Assembly (NCBI GenBank): GCA_038876335.1
Contig: JAVYYS010000038.1
Coordinates: 1-6,376, forward strand
Length of the DNA: 6,376 bases
Direction of reading: 5' to 3'
Source of the DNA: JAKATY01 sp038876335
Lineage (GTDB): Archaea > Micrarchaeota > Micrarchaeia > Micrarchaeales > Micrarchaeaceae
Both the position numbers and the translations under genes were made by a program. A model generated the notes under the pieces. It did not search any database. It saw only the letters and a list, made by a program, of their open reading frames with translations, and was not told the DNA's origin. Below are positions 6,176-6,376 of this stretch, piece by piece (position 1 is the first letter of the stretch; every line of letters begins with the position of its first letter).

Positions 6176-6376
6176 TTCGGGCGCGGTATTAACCCCAATC
6201 AATAAAGTATCTGCCAAGCCTTGTAGTATAAATGGCTGCCATGTGCGAAGCAGCGGCGCACTACTCTCATAGGCTCTCATATGAAAATTATACTGCAGTC
6301 CTATCTCCAAGATAGAAATAAAAGCTTTCTACACTAAGGTATCATACGCAATAAAGGGTTTTATGGCGCATTTTAT
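6176..6376. other. Noncoding tail with TATA-like boxes and small repeats
   Basis: No convincing gene is seen here. Present are a plus-strand TATA-like TATAAATG at 6227-6234 and potential pairings GTAGT/ACTAC (6223-6227 with 6260-6264) and GCTGC/GCAGC (6235-6239 with 6250-6254). There is a direct repeat CTCTCATA at 6264-6271 and 6274-6281, one helical turn apart, and a hairpin CTATCT-CCA-AGATAG (6301-6315). An ATG at 6363 near the edge, preceded by AT-rich sequence, could be the start of the next gene, but only four codons are visible. No T-rich terminator follows the aminopeptidase stop closely. Confidence 0.4.

Noticed and set aside
6149..6280. Minus-strand 43-codon ORF starting at the CATATG at 6278-6283
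   Set aside because: It overlaps the end of the aminopeptidase gene, has no ribosome site, and its possible TATA is too close to the start.
6281..6337. Plus-strand 18-codon ORF, MKIILQSYLQDRNKSFLH
   Set aside because: Too short, no ribosome site, and the nearest TATA-like box is about 50 bp upstream.
6363..6376. Possible start of a gene at the right edge (ATG GCG CAT TTT)
   Set aside because: Only four codons are visible and no clear ribosome site or well-spaced TATA box supports it, so it is mentioned only in the tail region.

Overview
The window looks archaeal. It encodes a group II chaperonin (thermosome), a cytosolic M1 zinc aminopeptidase of the tricorn-interacting-factor type, an Mrp/NBP35-type P-loop ATPase and the start of an archaeal-type P-loop ATPase. 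Promoters look like archaeal TATA boxes, a T-rich tract follows the thermosome gene, and the best ribosome site is GGTGA. Codon use favours ATA for Ile and AGG/AGA for Arg at intermediate GC. I cannot fix the lineage: a euryarchaeon of the Thermoplasma type or a DPANN/ARMAN-like (Micrarchaeota) archaeon both fit, and this is only inference.

Layout. Positions 1-221 (minus strand) hold the N-terminus of an ATPase that runs off the left edge. Its promoter (about 260-275) overlaps a phased array of the palindrome AGAATATTCT (231-264). Positions 351-775 have no intact gene, but the minus strand carries coding-like helical segments broken by stops and frame changes, which I read as remnants of two overlapping genes. 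The plus strand then carries three complete genes. They are an Mrp-like ATPase (796-1602) that lacks the usual C-terminal CxxC, the thermosome subunit (1824-3476) and the M1 aminopeptidase (3620-6175). The gaps of 221 bp and 143 bp contain their own TATA-like boxes and terminator-like sequences, so these are probably three separate transcription units. The Mrp-thermosome gap also holds a strong TATA box placed 25 bp before the ATG of a 17-codon ORF. Positions 6176-6376 contain no convincing gene.

Function. The thermosome folds proteins and the M1 enzyme trims peptides released by protein degradation, so both serve cytosolic protein quality control. The Mrp-like ATPase would normally be assigned to Fe-S cluster handling, but its lack of cluster-ligand cysteines makes that uncertain. 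I found no clearly new multigene system. The points most worth a second look are the phased palindrome array, the cysteine-poor Mrp homologue, the decayed minus-strand genes, and the tiny ORF/leader before the thermosome.
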